A DNA stretch of 21,331 nucleotides. It comes from S012-113 sp965368405 (GTDB taxonomy: Bacteria > Bacteroidota > Bacteroidia > Cytophagales > Cyclobacteriaceae). A program made the position numbers and the translations under genes. Positions 7,124 to 14,588 of this stretch are shown here, in pieces. The stretch lies in contig CBDUMS010000065.1 in the NCBI GenBank assembly GCA_965368405.1, forward strand, positions 1 through 21,331, read 5' to 3'. Below the pieces are notes generated by a model. The model made no database searches. It was not told the origin of the DNA and saw only the letters and a program-made list of their open reading frames with translations. Numbering within the stretch: the stretch's first letter is position 1; each line of letters opens with the position of its first letter.

Positions 7124-8395
7124 TTAATCATATTTAAATTCAGAATAGGCTACGGCATCTTCTTCACCACTGATTACATTTTTAATCACCTTAATTAGGT
7201 GCTTAGCATCAGGTGGACAACCCGGGATAAAGTAATCTATTTTCACTATTTCATTGGGCGAATAGACTTTATCAAGGATTTTAGGAATGTCTTCGTGATA
7301 AGGGATCACCGTTTTACCATTTTTGGTGGTAATAGAGTCGATATAGGCTTCCTCAAGACATTCTTCAAGCGGTAAATTATTGCGAATGGCTGGGATACCT
7401 CCCCATGTAGAGCATTCTCCCATAGCAATTAATATCTTGCAGCGTTTCCTAAACTCCATTAGAACCTCATAATTTTCTGTGTTCGCCACACCGCCCTCAA
7501 TAATGCCAATATCACAATCCTTAGTAAACTTTTTGATATCGGTTAAAGGCGACTTATTGAATTCAACCAGCTCAATTAACTCTAAGATTCCAAGGTCTAT
7601 ATCGAGCAACGACATATGGCATCCAAAACATCCTGCCAGCGAAGTTGTGGCGACCGTAACTTTTGAACCATTGCTTTCTACCTTCTGGTGCGTGGCGCTA
7701 CCTGGCACAGCGGTAATCATGGCATCGACATCGTACTTTCTGAGCCCAAATGGTTTGGTATTACTCTTACCACGAACGAGTATTGCACCAACTGGACATA
7801 GCTCCATGGCATCTAAAACTTCTTCCTCACTCAGCTTGGCCTCATTGGTATAATCGATACCTACAACTGTATCATGCCCGCGATTAATAAAAGCAAATAC
7901 ACCTTGCTTATCCGGTGCCTTTACGCGTTCTACACAGCGCTTACAATGTATGCAGCGATCATGATCAATAATTATGCGACTAGATTTAAAATCGCGGGGC
8001 CTCGACTTAAACAAATGTGGGAAACGAGATATAGCTAGGCCATTTTCATAACCCTTACGTTGTAACTCGCAGTTACCGCTTTTTGTACATGCCGGGCAAA
8101 AATGATTGCCTTCAGCAAAAAGCATTTCGATATTAGCTTTTCTTAGATCAAGGATTTCTGGGGTGTTCACCTCTACCTGCATGGCATTCGAAACCTTTGA
8201 TGTACAACCGGTTTCATATCTTCCATTTATTTTAACCGTACAAACGCGACACGAAGCTGCCGGTGGATAGATATTATGGAAGTAACATAGGGTGGGAATA
8301 TATATTCCATTCTGACGCGCAACATCAACTAATAATTGCCCCTCGTAAGCATTTATGGCTTTCCCGTCGATGGTTATCTGAACTGTTCTATCCAT
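7124..8395 (-). CDS. hoxUY: Fused diaphorase/hydrogenase small subunits, HoxU-HoxY fusion
   Basis: This 423-residue protein joins two subunits that are separate in the usual soluble hydrogenases. Residues 1 to about 232 are HoxU (NuoG-like): [2Fe-2S] ligands Cys37, Cys49, Cys52 and Cys64, then the NHFCPACTKSGNCELQ segment with Cys100, Cys103 and Cys109, and a [4Fe-4S] set Cys148, Cys151, Cys154 and Cys200. Residues about 245-423 are HoxY, the [NiFe] hydrogenase small subunit. It starts SKVTVATTSLAGCFGCHMS, has proximal-cluster ligands Cys256, Cys259, Cys328 (GECSTWGG) and Cys393 (PGCPPD), and ends EFKYD. A Ser/Val/Gly-rich linker of about a dozen residues joins them. The frame is open throughout and all ligands are present, so the fusion looks functional and not decayed. 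Its ATG overlaps the hoxF stop by 8 bases. Electrons would run from the NiFe site through this single chain to HoxF. Confidence 0.95.
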   Translation of the reverse strand: MDRTVQITIDGKAINAYEGQLLVDVARQNGIYIPTLCYFHNIYPPAASCRVCTVKINGRYETGCTSKVSNAMQVEVNTPEILDLRKANIEMLFAEGNHFCPACTKSGNCELQRKGYENGLAISRFPHLFKSRPRDFKSSRIIIDHDRCIHCKRCVERVKAPDKQGVFAFINRGHDTVVGIDYTNEAKLSEEEVLDAMELCPVGAILVRGKSNTKPFGLRKYDVDAMITAVPGSATHQKVESNGSKVTVATTSLAGCFGCHMSLLDIDLGILELIELVEFNKSPLTDIKKFTKDCDIGIIEGGVANTENYEVLMEFRKRCKILIAMGECSTWGGIPAIRNNLPLEECLEEAYIDSITTKNGKTVIPYHEDIPKILDKVYSPNEIVKIDYFIPGCPPDAKHLIKVIKNVISGEEDAVAYSEFKYD

Positions 8396-10136
8396 GATTA
8401 TTCATTTTATGTGCAAAATCGGCGTAGTCCTGGGTATAGTCATTAATGTCAAATTCATGTTCGAGTTCTATACCGTTATCATTTAGTTCTGCCTCAATCT
8501 CTTCCGGAAACTTCTCTAGCGCGTGAATAATAAAATTGGTCGACGTTTTCCCTAGTCCGCAGCGACTGGTTTTTTTGATTATTTGCGACCATTTTCGCAG
8601 ATCATCTAAATCACTATAGGCGCCTTTGCCTTTTCGTATTCTTTTAATCTTCTTTCCGAGCAGGTAGTTACCAGCTCTACATGGCGTACATAATCCACAA
8701 GATTCTTCAATAAAAAAACTCGTGTAATTGCGCATTACATCTATCACCCTTCTGGAAGAATTGAATATGGTTACCGCCCCTCCGCAGAGCATATCTTCAT
8801 TATTAATCTGACGATCGAAATCACTCTGGTTTAATAATGTCCCCGATGGACCACTCCATTGCACAAACTTGGTGTCTTCGGCACCACAGAGTTCGAGCAA
8901 CTTACTAACCTTAGTGCCCCACATAATTTCATAAATTCCAGGTTTGGAGCAATCGCCAGAAACTGAAAAAAGTTTACTTCCTGTAGACAAGGCTGTGCCC
9001 ATCTCACGGTACGCAGGTCCGCCCATATCAATTATCCGAGCAGCGGCACAAAATGTTTCTACATTATTTACAACAGTTGGCTTATAGTTAAACCCTTTTT
9101 CGACTGGAAAGAATATCTTAGTTCGAGGTTCGCCTCGCATACCTTCTAAGGACTGTATCAAGGCAGTTTCCTCCCCACAAACATAGCTACCCCCTCCCAT
9201 TTGGACTCGAACATCAAAATCAAAATCGTCGGTTCCCAGAATATGCTCACCCAGTAATCCAAGCTGATGAAACTTTTCAATTTCAGCTTCGATCTTTTCC
9301 TTTAGGTAGAAGTATTCCGCTCTGAGATAAATAAAGCCCTTAGAGGCTCCAACTGTATAGCCAGCGAGGATCATTCCTTCGAGAAGTAAACCGATATGGT
9401 TGTTAAGTAGAAGTCGATCCTTAAAAGTGCCGGGCTCACCTTCATCGGCATTGCAAATTATATATTTCTGATAGTTTAATCCCTTACGACAGATATCCCA
9501 TTTAAGCCCTGTAGGATAAAAGGCCCCGCCTCTACCCGAAAGGCCTGACCATTTAATTTCCTCAATTATATCACCCGGCATCATCTTCAAGCCCTTCTGC
9601 AGAATTTCTCCTCGGTTGTATGGCTTAAAAAAGACTGAGTCGTCACCAAGATCGTACTGCACCCTGTCAATAACCGTATCTGCAATATCATCTACAGACT
9701 TCCTGGAGTTTAAGGCATGTATTATTTCATGAACCCTATCAGGGGTTAGATTAATAAATGGTCTGAAGTTTATTAGGGCAGCTGGTTCATAGTCGCATAA
9801 CCCAATACAGGAGGTTTCGAAAAGTCCAAATGTTCCTGTGCTATCTACAGAGCCCACTTTTGTATTAGTTTCCTTTTCGAAGGCCTCCCTTACGGCTTTA
9901 AAGCCCTTCATAACGGCAACAGCTCCTGTATTCAGATAAATGGTGTATCTACCGGTAGGTTCTGTGTGAAAAAAATGATAAAAAGATAATACCCCTTCAA
10001 CTTGTATCGTAGCAATTTGGAGCTCATCAGCAATTCGCTTAATGGCAGACCGGCTTACAAAGCCATCTTCTAACTGATACTTCCATAATTTGTCCAGTAA
10101 TTTGGTTCTCCCTTCTTTGGCTAATCCTGAAGTCAT
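8388..10136 (-). CDS. hoxF: NAD-reducing hydrogenase diaphorase subunit, NuoE-NuoF type
   Basis: This 582-residue protein is the NAD(H)- and FMN-binding subunit and the first gene of the operon. Residues 1 to about 145 are NuoE-like, and about 165-570 are NuoF-like. The NuoF part shows the NADH/FMN-site motifs SGRGGAFYPTGLKW (200-213), ICNADEGEPGTFKDR (227-241) and GGGSYVCGEETAL (314-326), and the [4Fe-4S] ligands Cys480, Cys483, Cys486 (ESCGLCTPCR) and Cys526. In the NuoE part only two of the four [2Fe-2S] cysteines remain (Cys110 and Cys114). The first pair is replaced by Asn69 and Ala74, so the N1a-type cluster is probably missing. Incomplete cysteine sets are also, from memory, a feature of Cupriavidus HoxF, though at other positions. 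There is no separate hoxE. It is translationally coupled to hoxUY (8-base overlap). Confidence 0.96.
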   Translation of the reverse strand: MTSGLAKEGRTKLLDKLWKYQLEDGFVSRSAIKRIADELQIATIQVEGVLSFYHFFHTEPTGRYTIYLNTGAVAVMKGFKAVREAFEKETNTKVGSVDSTGTFGLFETSCIGLCDYEPAALINFRPFINLTPDRVHEIIHALNSRKSVDDIADTVIDRVQYDLGDDSVFFKPYNRGEILQKGLKMMPGDIIEEIKWSGLSGRGGAFYPTGLKWDICRKGLNYQKYIICNADEGEPGTFKDRLLLNNHIGLLLEGMILAGYTVGASKGFIYLRAEYFYLKEKIEAEIEKFHQLGLLGEHILGTDDFDFDVRVQMGGGSYVCGEETALIQSLEGMRGEPRTKIFFPVEKGFNYKPTVVNNVETFCAAARIIDMGGPAYREMGTALSTGSKLFSVSGDCSKPGIYEIMWGTKVSKLLELCGAEDTKFVQWSGPSGTLLNQSDFDRQINNEDMLCGGAVTIFNSSRRVIDVMRNYTSFFIEESCGLCTPCRAGNYLLGKKIKRIRKGKGAYSDLDDLRKWSQIIKKTSRCGLGKTSTNFIIHALEKFPEEIEAELNDNGIELEHEFDINDYTQDYADFAHKMNNHG

Positions 10137-10235
10137 ATCGATCTTATTTTATGGGTGAAGGACTATATGATGTGTTCTAAAATTTACATGGATTGTTGTT
10201 TTTTTGGGTCCGATATGTGCGTGTTAATTCCTTAT

Positions 10236-10243
10236 CAAAATTA
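10236..10243 (-). promoter_or_regulatory. -7 box of the hydrogenase operon
   Basis: TAATTTTG on the minus strand is an exact TAnnTTTG match about 100 bases before the hoxF ATG, implying a leader of roughly 90 bases. There is no TTG at the normal -33 distance, which would fit a promoter that needs an activator. That last point is inference. Confidence 0.4.
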
Positions 10244-10277
10244 CCTCAGGATTAATGAATACACGTATTAAACAATA

Positions 10278-10309
10278 AATATTTTAAGATTTAATTGCAA
10301 TATTTAAAG
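10278..10309. repeat. Two 11-base direct repeats, 21 bases apart
   Basis: AATATTTTAAG at 10278-10288 and AATATTTAAAG at 10299-10309 differ at one base and have a period of 21 bases, two helical turns. They lie 35-66 bases upstream of the hoxF -7 box. The spacing suits a dimeric or tandem activator site, but the sequence is of low complexity. Confidence 0.35.
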
Positions 10310-10383
10310 TTTAAACAACGAATAAACTGCAGGTGATGATCGACTTATTAACACATAATGATTTGAATTGTCCGTCGAATTTT

Positions 10384-10413
10384 TTGGTCTTCCGAAATGA
10401 GCCCAATAGATTG
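10384..10413 (+). promoter_or_regulatory. Possible promoter of the aminotransferase gene
   Basis: TTG at 10384-10386, a 20-base spacer and TAGATTG at 10407-10413 fit the TTG / TAnnTTTG layout with one base missing. Transcription would begin near 10420, downstream of the longest possible start (10397). This favours the internal ATG at 10445. Confidence 0.35.
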
Positions 10414-10444
10414 TTTTGTATCTTGTCATCATAAATTATCGGTT

Positions 10445-11710
10445 ATGAATGAAAGAAATAGAAGATCGTTTTTAAAAACTTCAGTTACAGGGTTATTGGG
10501 AGGATTAGCAGTCCCTGCTTTGGGAGCCAACTTCGACAAGCTACCTGATTTTTCGCTACTCGATAGCAATGAGGAAGATTACTGGACAGCAGTAAAAGCA
10601 GAGTTTAAATTTGCCCCATCGCTGAGGTATTTTAATAATGGCTCTTTGGGCCCATCGCCTATTCCGGTACAACGCGCTACCGAAAAATATCGTGAAATGT
10701 TAGATGGGTTTCCTTCTAAGTACATGTGGGGTGGATGGAATGACGAAAAAGAAGAAACTCGATCGAAAGTAGCCGCTTTGCTTAAGGTGGATTCAGAAGA
10801 AATTGCTTTAATTCATAATACAACGGAAGGAATGAATCTTATTGCCCGTAGCTTTGACTTAGAAATGGGCGACGAGGTGATCCTTGCCGATCATGAACAC
10901 AGTAGCGGGACCATTTGTTGGGAAGTGTGGCAAGAGTCGAAGGGGATAAAACTAGTACGTCCTACGCTACCTATAATGCCCAGAACCGTCGAAGAGATTG
11001 TAGCGGTTTATCGAGACGCTATAACGCCAAAAACAAAGATCATTTCTATGTGCCATGTGGTTAATACCAATGGTATGATCTTACCAGTAAAGGAAGTAGC
11101 CGAAATGGCTCATGAAAAAGGTATTCTAGTCGCGGTCGACGGTGCGCAGTCTGCAGGCATGTTCTCTATTGATTTACATGATCTTGGTTGTGATTTTTAT
11201 GCGGCCAGTTCACACAAGTGGCTATTTTCACCAAAAGGCGTAGGTGTCTTTTATGCAAAAAAAGAAAGTCAACACCACCTCAAGCCATTGGTTGTAGCGC
11301 GCGGACATAACGATAATAGTATCCGCAGGTTAGAAAACTATAATACCCGCAACTTGCCAGAAGTTCTTGGTCTTGGCGCTGCCGTGGATTTTATAAATAA
11401 AGTAGGAGCAGAAAAAATCTCTAATCGCTCCTATGCCTTAAAAGAATATTTCAGATCAAGCATTGGCAAAAACGAAAATCTCATCTTGAAAACCCCCGCA
11501 CTCGACTCTCAGTCAGCGGCTATTCAGGTGGTTGAGATTAAGGGTAAAAACGTTAGAGAGGTTAAAAATCAACTATTTAATGATTTTGAGATAGACTGCC
11601 GACCAATGACTAGTTTCAACCTGAATGCGTTGCGCTTATCATTTGCTATTTATATTACAAAAGCAGATATCGATTATCTGGTTGGTGCACTGAACGAGAT
11701 TAGTGCCTAA
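10445..11710 (+). CDS. Tat-exported class V aminotransferase-fold PLP enzyme
   Basis: A longer start exists at 10397, but the ATG at 10445 places a clean twin-arginine signal at the N-terminus (NERNRRSFLKTSVTGLLGG, then LAVPALGA), so it is the better start (421 residues). The rest is a fold-type I PLP enzyme of aminotransferase class V (cysteine desulfurase / isopenicillin N epimerase-like). Evidence is HNTTEGMN near 124-131 for phosphate binding, VDGAQSAGMFSIDL near 231-244 with Asp232 for the pyridine nitrogen, and ASSHKWLFSPKGVG with Lys258 as the Schiff-base lysine. The Tat signal means it would be exported folded with cofactor. The substrate is unknown; no clear active-site cysteine loop was recognised, so a desulfurase role is doubtful. 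It is divergent from the hydrogenase operon, and a functional link is not shown. Confidence 0.88.
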   Translation: MNERNRRSFLKTSVTGLLGGLAVPALGANFDKLPDFSLLDSNEEDYWTAVKAEFKFAPSLRYFNNGSLGPSPIPVQRATEKYREMLDGFPSKYMWGGWNDEKEETRSKVAALLKVDSEEIALIHNTTEGMNLIARSFDLEMGDEVILADHEHSSGTICWEVWQESKGIKLVRPTLPIMPRTVEEIVAVYRDAITPKTKIISMCHVVNTNGMILPVKEVAEMAHEKGILVAVDGAQSAGMFSIDLHDLGCDFYAASSHKWLFSPKGVGVFYAKKESQHHLKPLVVARGHNDNSIRRLENYNTRNLPEVLGLGAAVDFINKVGAEKISNRSYALKEYFRSSIGKNENLILKTPALDSQSAAIQVVEIKGKNVREVKNQLFNDFEIDCRPMTSFNLNALRLSFAIYITKADIDYLVGALNEISA

Positions 11711-11723
11711 TATCGTTGGATAT

Positions 11724-11740
11724 TTGTATAACGTATACAA
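11724..11740. promoter_or_regulatory. Perfect palindrome, candidate operator
   Basis: TTGTATA-ACG-TATACAA is a perfect 7-base inverted repeat with a 3-base centre. It lies 14 bases after the aminotransferase stop and 65 bases before the dehydrogenase start. It lacks a T-run and GC core, so it is not a terminator. A dimeric repressor site is plausible. Confidence 0.35.
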
Positions 11741-11805
11741 TTAATTTTCTATAAGATCGACTACTCTATATAAGATCTCTAATAGACAAACCTAAAAAAC
11801 TTAGA

Positions 11806-12714
11806 ATGACATTTGAATTAGATAATGTACCCGTACAAAGAGGCAAGATTGCCATTGTAACTGGTGCTAATATTGGACTTGGCTACGAAACGACTATTGG
11901 TTTGGCCAAGAAAGAGATAAAGGTTATCATGGCCTGTCGCAACCTGGTAAAGGCAGAAGCGGCCAAAGAGGAGATTTTGAATAAAGTACCGGGCGCACAG
12001 CTAGAGGTACTAAAACTCGATCTTAACAGTCTGCAATCGGTTCGAGATTTCGTGGAGGAATTTAAAGCGAAGTATGACCATTTGGATTTATTAATTGAGA
12101 ATGCCGGAATTATGATTCCCCCCTTTTCGAAGACTGATGATGGTTTTGAAAGTCAAATGGGGGTTAACTATTTTGGGCATTTCCTTTTAACCAATCTATT
12201 GTTTCCAACACTAAAGAATACTAAAGATGCTCGTATAGTTACCCTTAGTAGTAATGCACACAAGACTGGCAAAATTGATTTCGAGAATCTCAATGCTGAA
12301 AAAAACTATTCCAAGATGGGAGCCTATAGCCAAAGTAAGCTCGCATGTCTAATGTTCGCCTATGAGTTGCAGCGTAGAATAGAAGCAGCTGGCTTAAACA
12401 TGATTGCTGTTTCGGCACATCCAGGTGTATCAATGACCAACCTGGGCCAGTTTATCCCAAAGGTTGCGCTTTTCTTGTTAAAACCATTAGAGCCCATCTT
12501 TACGCATAGTGCGGCAAATGCATCCTTACCTACGCTCTATGCTGCATTGGGAGAAGATGTAGAGGGCGGCGACTACTTCGGCCCTACTGGGTATAAAGAA
12601 ATGAAAGGCAAGCCCGGTAAGGTAACTTCTATGCCTCAATCGCACGATAAAGAGGTTGCCAAAAAACTCTGGGATGAATCCGAAAAGCTGACTGGTAAAG
12701 AGTTCAGCATATAA
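11806..12714 (+). CDS. Short-chain dehydrogenase/reductase, retinol-dehydrogenase-like
   Basis: This 302-residue classical SDR has the Rossmann dinucleotide motif TGANIGLG (19-26), the CRN tripeptide after beta-2 (44-46), which suggests an NADP(H) preference, and NAG at 99-101. The catalytic triad is Ser148/149, Tyr174 and Lys178 (YSQSK), followed by HPGVSMTNL. The lengthened C-terminal part with YFGPTGYKEMKG is typical of the retinol dehydrogenase / WWOX-like SDR branch, which in bacteria acts on varied alcohols, aldehydes or ketones. The substrate cannot be told. No signal peptide, so it is cytosolic. It is separated from the aminotransferase by 95 bases that include a palindrome, so it may have its own promoter. 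Confidence 0.92.
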   Translation: MTFELDNVPVQRGKIAIVTGANIGLGYETTIGLAKKEIKVIMACRNLVKAEAAKEEILNKVPGAQLEVLKLDLNSLQSVRDFVEEFKAKYDHLDLLIENAGIMIPPFSKTDDGFESQMGVNYFGHFLLTNLLFPTLKNTKDARIVTLSSNAHKTGKIDFENLNAEKNYSKMGAYSQSKLACLMFAYELQRRIEAAGLNMIAVSAHPGVSMTNLGQFIPKVALFLLKPLEPIFTHSAANASLPTLYAALGEDVEGGDYFGPTGYKEMKGKPGKVTSMPQSHDKEVAKKLWDESEKLTGKEFSI

Positions 12715-12765
12715 ACAAGTATCCTAATGTTTTAAAATTTACAGTGGTATTATTTTGCGTTTAAC

Positions 12766-13869
12766 ATGAGGTACATAATTGCCCTGTTTTGGGTTGTTTT
12801 ACTCTTTGGGATACTTATAGGAGCTAATATATACCTGGCTAACCGAATGGACTTCTTCTTTGGTATCGACCAAAAGATTGTTCTATTCATAATATTATTT
12901 GGTGTAACAATCTTCATGCTCTTCGGAACCATGGGGTTTACGAATTCAGTAAGCAGGACCGGGCATTTAGGTTATATCCTTGCTTCGACTTTATTAGGCT
13001 TCTTCCTCTATCTTCTGCTAAGTACCTTATTGGTCGACCTAATCGGTATTGTAGTAAGTATAGAAATATTTTCAAAAGGACTTTTGGCTGTATCATTAGC
13101 ACTCTTGATCTCGATCTATGGTATCTGGAATGCCAGCCATACCCGAATTACTGAGAAAACAATTGCTATTCCCGGACTCACCAAGTCAATTAAAGCAATG
13201 CATATTACCGATACGCACCTTGGCCATTATAGGGGCGGTAAAACATTACAGAGACTTGTAAACCGAATCAATGGTGCCAATGTTGATCTTGTGTTTTTTA
13301 CAGGTGATCTGTTGGATGGAAAAATTCAACTAAAACAAGAAAGCATGCGTCCTTTAAAGGACTTGAAGGCACCAATCTATTTTGTAGAGGGCAATCATGA
13401 TAAGTATACTGGAGTCGATGCCATCAAGAATTACTTATCAGCGATCGGTGTAAATGTACTTACCAATAAAGTAGTAGAATGGAATGAACTTCAGATTATT
13501 GGTCTAAACCATATGCCTGCAGATAGCACGACTTATGATATGCATTCAGGAGGTGGCAGTATAAGCGTTAAAACTGCACTTGAATCATTAGCGTATGATA
13601 AAGACAAACCACTTATTCTACTACATCATGGACCTGCGGGGATTAAATATGCGAATGAGGCTGGTGTAGACTTATATCTTGCAGGGCACACCCATGGAGG
13701 GCAAATGTTTCCAGCTACCATGGTTGCCAAAGCAATTTTTGAATATAATACTGGTTTACATTATTATAATAATACTGCAGTTCATGTCTCGGAAGGAACA
13801 GGTACTTTTGGCCCTCCTATGCGAGTTGGAACAAATAGTGAAATGACAATCCTCAACTTAACCCCATAA
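12766..13869 (+). CDS. Membrane-anchored metallophosphoesterase
   Basis: This 367-residue protein has an N-terminal membrane part with about four helices (roughly residues 2-24, 36-57, 70-95, 100-120) and a calcineurin-like phosphoesterase domain from about 140. Metal ligands are visible in the standard order: Asp149 and His151 (ITDTHLG), Asp181 (FTGDLLD), Asn210-His211 (EGNHD), His287/288 (LLHHGP), and His308 and His310 (AGHTHGGQ). This layout matches the YaeI/YkuE-type family, which removes phosphate-linked groups from lipids or envelope polymers. The real substrate is not known. The domain orientation, cytosolic or periplasmic, depends on the helix count. It heads a tight run of five genes: the next begins only 2 bases after its stop. 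Confidence 0.9.
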   Translation: MRYIIALFWVVLLFGILIGANIYLANRMDFFFGIDQKIVLFIILFGVTIFMLFGTMGFTNSVSRTGHLGYILASTLLGFFLYLLLSTLLVDLIGIVVSIEIFSKGLLAVSLALLISIYGIWNASHTRITEKTIAIPGLTKSIKAMHITDTHLGHYRGGKTLQRLVNRINGANVDLVFFTGDLLDGKIQLKQESMRPLKDLKAPIYFVEGNHDKYTGVDAIKNYLSAIGVNVLTNKVVEWNELQIIGLNHMPADSTTYDMHSGGGSISVKTALESLAYDKDKPLILLHHGPAGIKYANEAGVDLYLAGHTHGGQMFPATMVAKAIFEYNTGLHYYNNTAVHVSEGTGTFGPPMRVGTNSEMTILNLTP

Positions 13870-13871
13870 AA

Positions 13872-14546
13872 ATGAAAGTTATAATAACAGGAGCTAGTGG
13901 TATGGTTGGCCAAGGCGCTCTTTTAGAATGTCTTGATCATAAAGACGTTGATCAGGTATTGGCGATTGGTAGATCTTCGCTTAAAATGGAGCATCCGAAA
14001 CTTAAAGAAATCGTACATAGCGATTTTTCGGACTTCTCTCCTATTAAAGATCAATTAACAGGTTACGATGCCTGTTTCTTCTGTTTGGGTATAAGTGCTG
14101 CAGGGTTAAACGAGAAAGAGTATAATAAAATTACTTACGATTATACCTTGGCGCTTGCCAAAGCAATTTATGCAGCGGATAATGAATTCACTTTTATTTA
14201 TGTGTCCGGACAGGGCACAGATTCCTCAGAAAAAGGCAGGATGATGTGGGCCAGGGTAAAGGGTAAAACCGAAAACGATTTAGTTAAGATGGGCTTTAAG
14301 CAAGCTTTCATGTATCGACCAGGAATGATTATCCCTCACAGGGGTATAAAGTCGAGAACAAAATCGTATCAGTTTATGTATGATTACTTTATGTGGCTTG
14401 TGAAACTGGTTAAGTTTTTGGCACCTAATTCTGTAGTAACAACAACCCAAATCGGATTATCGATGATAAATGCAACTTCAAAAGGCTACCCAAGGAACAT
14501 TATCGATCCAAAAGACATTATACAATTAGCAGAAGATAAAGATTGA
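13872..14546 (+). CDS. NAD(P)-binding epimerase-like protein
   Basis: This 224-residue protein starts with an atypical-SDR dinucleotide motif, VIITGASGMVGQGALLECL (residues 3-21, GxxGxxG). It continues with AIGRSS at 31-36 and FFCLGISAAGLNE near 69-81. A YVSGQGTDSSEKGR stretch and MYRPGMIIP follow. It lacks a clear YxxxK pair, and the segment RMMWARVKGKTENDL sits where that pair normally is. Proteins of this kind are annotated as NAD-dependent epimerase/dehydratase or NmrA-like and can be either enzymes or redox-responsive binders. Two-base spacing after the metallophosphoesterase gene argues for coupled expression. The exact reaction is unknown. Confidence 0.85.
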   Translation: MKVIITGASGMVGQGALLECLDHKDVDQVLAIGRSSLKMEHPKLKEIVHSDFSDFSPIKDQLTGYDACFFCLGISAAGLNEKEYNKITYDYTLALAKAIYAADNEFTFIYVSGQGTDSSEKGRMMWARVKGKTENDLVKMGFKQAFMYRPGMIIPHRGIKSRTKSYQFMYDYFMWLVKLVKFLAPNSVVTTTQIGLSMINATSKGYPRNIIDPKDIIQLAEDKD

Positions 14547-14572
14547 AGCTAACCTAATCGGCTGACTTCAAT
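14542..14572 (+). other. Weak stem-loop across the epimerase stop codon
   Basis: ATTGAAG (14542-14548) and CTTCAAT (14566-14572) can pair as a 7-base stem with a 17-base loop that includes the region after the TGA stop. It is followed by A residues, not a T-run, so it is not a normal intrinsic terminator. It could modulate read-through in the operon or be chance. Confidence 0.2.
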
Positions 14573-14588
14573 AAAAACAACACGTACT

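Larger units (their letters stand above)
10137..10444. promoter_or_regulatory. Divergent control region between hoxF and the Tat-exported aminotransferase
   Basis: This gene-free stretch of about 300 bases is strongly AT-rich and separates the divergently read hydrogenase operon and aminotransferase gene. It contains a consensus -7 box toward hoxF (10243-10236), a tentative promoter toward the aminotransferase, and two near-identical 11-base direct repeats at 10278 and 10299. I see no small gene, tRNA or clear hairpin in it. Confidence 0.6.

Noticed and set aside
7479..7853. 124-codon plus-strand frame opposite hoxUY
   Set aside because: Serine- and leucine-rich antisense shadow; the minus-strand frame holds all the cysteine ligands.
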